In this document: positions 62,871-64,000 of the stretch, in pieces | Layout of the letters: each line of letters begins with the position of its first letter | How positions within the stretch are numbered: position 1 is the first letter of the stretch | Source: Gluconacetobacter azotocaptans | GTDB lineage: Bacteria > Pseudomonadota > Alphaproteobacteria > Acetobacterales > Acetobacteraceae | NCBI RefSeq assembly: GCF_014174355.1 | Contig: NZ_JABEQF010000003.1 | Coordinates: 342,117 to 406,116 of the forward strand | Direction: 5' to 3' | Length of the DNA stretch: 64,000 nucleotides | Notes under the pieces: model-generated | What the model was told of the DNA's origin: nothing | Seen by the model: the letters and a program-made list of their open reading frames with translations, nothing else | Database searches by the model: none | Made by a program: the position numbers and the translations under genes

Positions 62871-63884
62871 CTACCCGACAAACAGCCATAGCCGGAACAC
62901 CAGGTTTTCGACCGCGCCGTGGCGGGCCATCGCCGGCAGTGCCCCGATCAGGCGCAGCCGGTCGCGGCGGCGGCCGCGCAAGGCGCGGCCGATGCACGCC
63001 AGGTCGCGGCGGGCGCTGTCGGTCAGCACGCCGTCCTGGGCCAGCAACTGGCCGACATTCTGGCGGAATACGCCCATGAAGGCGCGCGGTCCGCGCCGCA
63101 GCGCGCGCAGGGCGCGAACCGGCAGGCTGGGGGCGCCCACGGCATTGTCGGGATGCTGGCGATACAGCACCATCGGGCAGGGGTCGACATGCGCCACGCC
63201 CCCCGCGCCCAGCACCAGCAGATAGGCCCACCAGTCGTGCAGCACCATGGGCGGCGGCGGGGCGCAGGCCGCGATCACGGCGCGCGCCGCGTCGTTGAGC
63301 ATGATGGTGCAGCCCGTCGCGGCATTCTGCGTCAACGCCGACAGGAAGCATGGCGTGGCGGCATGGACGGGCGACAGACCCATGGTCCGCAACTCGCCGT
63401 CCACCAGGATCTGCCGCCCGCAATACAGGGCGGGCCGGTGGGCGGGCAGGCGCCCCAGATGGTCCAGCCCGCGCCGGATCTTGTCGGGCAGCCACACATC
63501 GTCCTGGTCGGCGAAGGCGACGACCGACCCGCGTGGCGCCGCGCGCAGCAGCCGCAGGTACGAGGGCGCGATGCCCAGATGCCGGCCCGACGCGTCGATC
63601 TCGACGCACCGGCCCGCGCCGTCGCCGCGTTGGAACGCGCGCATGATCTCGGCCGATCCGTCCGACGATCCGTCGTCGCGCCACAGGATCGTCCAGTTCG
63701 TGCAGGTCTGCGCCAGGATCGAGCGGAGTTGCGCGGGCAGGAACGCCGCCCCGTCGTAGACCGACAGCACGATGGTCACGGGAACGGCGGGCCGGTCGGC
63801 CGCCGGGCATCGTGGCGGGAGGGGGGCCGCCTCCGCAACCGTCCCGGCGAAGTCGATGTCGTCGATGAAACGGATCGAATCCAT
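62871..63884 (-). CDS. Glycosyltransferase family 2 (RfbF/rhamnosyltransferase-like)
   Basis: The 337-residue product has a GT-A domain with TIVLSVYDGAAFLPAQLRSI near residue 37, WRDDGSSDGSAEIM near 68, and the metal/nucleotide site AFADQDDVWLPDKIRRGLDH near 122. The C-terminal part is Arg-rich. Such enzymes add sugars to LPS O-antigen or exopolysaccharide. It is adjacent to another glycosyltransferase-type gene at the right edge, so the window ends inside a surface-polysaccharide cluster. Confidence 0.85.
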   Translation of the reverse strand: MDSIRFIDDIDFAGTVAEAAPLPPRCPAADRPAVPVTIVLSVYDGAAFLPAQLRSILAQTCTNWTILWRDDGSSDGSAEIMRAFQRGDGAGRCVEIDASGRHLGIAPSYLRLLRAAPRGSVVAFADQDDVWLPDKIRRGLDHLGRLPAHRPALYCGRQILVDGELRTMGLSPVHAATPCFLSALTQNAATGCTIMLNDAARAVIAACAPPPPMVLHDWWAYLLVLGAGGVAHVDPCPMVLYRQHPDNAVGAPSLPVRALRALRRGPRAFMGVFRQNVGQLLAQDGVLTDSARRDLACIGRALRGRRRDRLRLIGALPAMARHGAVENLVFRLWLFVG

Positions 63885-63896
63885 CGGCCGGCCGCT

Positions 63897-64000
63897 CTAG
63901 GGCGTGGGGGTGTCGGCCACGAGGGCCGAGACGGTGCGGGCGAGGCTGTCGCGCCAATAGGGCAGGCGAATGCCGAAGGTCCGGTAGAGCCGGTCGCAGT
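63897..64000 (-). CDS. Partial CDS, probable glycosyltransferase C-terminus
   Basis: The last 34 codons (stop at 63899-63897) are open to the right edge and encode RLYRTFGIRLPYWRDSLART with a short tail ending ADTPTP. The codon use matches neighbouring genes and the strand matches the family-2 glycosyltransferase, which starts 13 bases downstream of this stop. The identity of the whole protein cannot be told from this fragment. Confidence 0.6.
   Translation of the reverse strand, partial: CDRLYRTFGIRLPYWRDSLARTVSALVADTPTP

Noticed and set aside
1..64000. CRISPR array, rRNA genes or transposase genes
   Set aside because: No regularly spaced repeats, no rRNA sequence and no transposase-like frame were seen.

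Overview
The window is about 64 kb of GC-rich bacterial chromosome, most probably from an alphaproteobacterium of the acetic acid bacteria group (Acetobacteraceae, Gluconacetobacter-like). This placement is inferred from gene content: hopanoid genes hpnL and hpnN, MlaE/F, a TPR-glycosyltransferase beside flagellin, an entericidin-like peptide, a DUF3297 protein, fdhD with a YdeP-type molybdoenzyme, and an alpha-r8-like small RNA. No rRNA operon, transposase gene, prophage or CRISPR array was seen. All CDS boundaries come from reading frames, ribosome-binding sites and family resemblance; no database search was possible.

Region 1 (1-21.6 kb) is a flagellar cluster. It opens with two tandem, nearly identical TPR-glycosyltransferase genes, the first running off the left edge. 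They diverge from flgB-flgC. Flagellin follows on the minus strand with a clear terminator, then a DUF6468-like gene, fliM, fliL and a small ORF. Next come a lipoprotein, a family-25 glycosyltransferase, flgL, flgK and flgF. flgF diverges from flgG-flgA-flgH, which converges on fliP-fliO-fliN-fliH-fliG-fliF. Parts of the rod, hook, MS-ring, C-ring, export gate and filament are all here, while fliE, flgD, flgE, flgI, flgJ, fliI, fliQ, fliR, flhA, flhB and the motor genes must lie elsewhere. The glycosyltransferases beside the filament genes suggest a glycosylated flagellum.

Region 2 (22-31 kb) holds a tRNA-Arg, a thioesterase, a translationally coupled sodium:solute symporter and serine hydrolase pair, an entericidin-like lipopeptide, and an FMN riboswitch driving ribD-ribE-ribBA-ribH. 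Region 3 (30-43 kb) holds hopanoid trafficking genes hpnL and hpnN, a sulfide:quinone reductase-like flavoprotein, DUF3297, fdhD with a formate-dehydrogenase-like molybdoenzyme, a TetR regulator with its own 19-bp palindrome, a membrane protein, a Bcr/CflA exporter and UDP-glucose dehydrogenase.

Region 4 (43-52 kb) starts with a probable alpha-r8 (MmgR-like) small RNA, then mlaE-mlaF, radA, a YigZ-family gene, and a cassette of acyl-CoA dehydrogenase-like, PIG-L deacetylase, NodS-like methyltransferase and a convergent glycosyltransferase whose joint product is unknown; dnaB follows. Region 5 (52-64 kb) holds gmk-hldE-AGE epimerase in overlapping order, an SDR, an NCS1 permease, an RND pump without an adjacent adaptor, a 164-bp MITE-like element, a diguanylate cyclase and two glycosyltransferase-type genes, the last one partial.

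Small-scale structure not explained by genes includes three copies of a dispersed intergenic repeat, a MITE-like element with a decayed relative upstream of mlaE, a perfect 15-bp-stem hairpin between convergent genes, and several palindromes.
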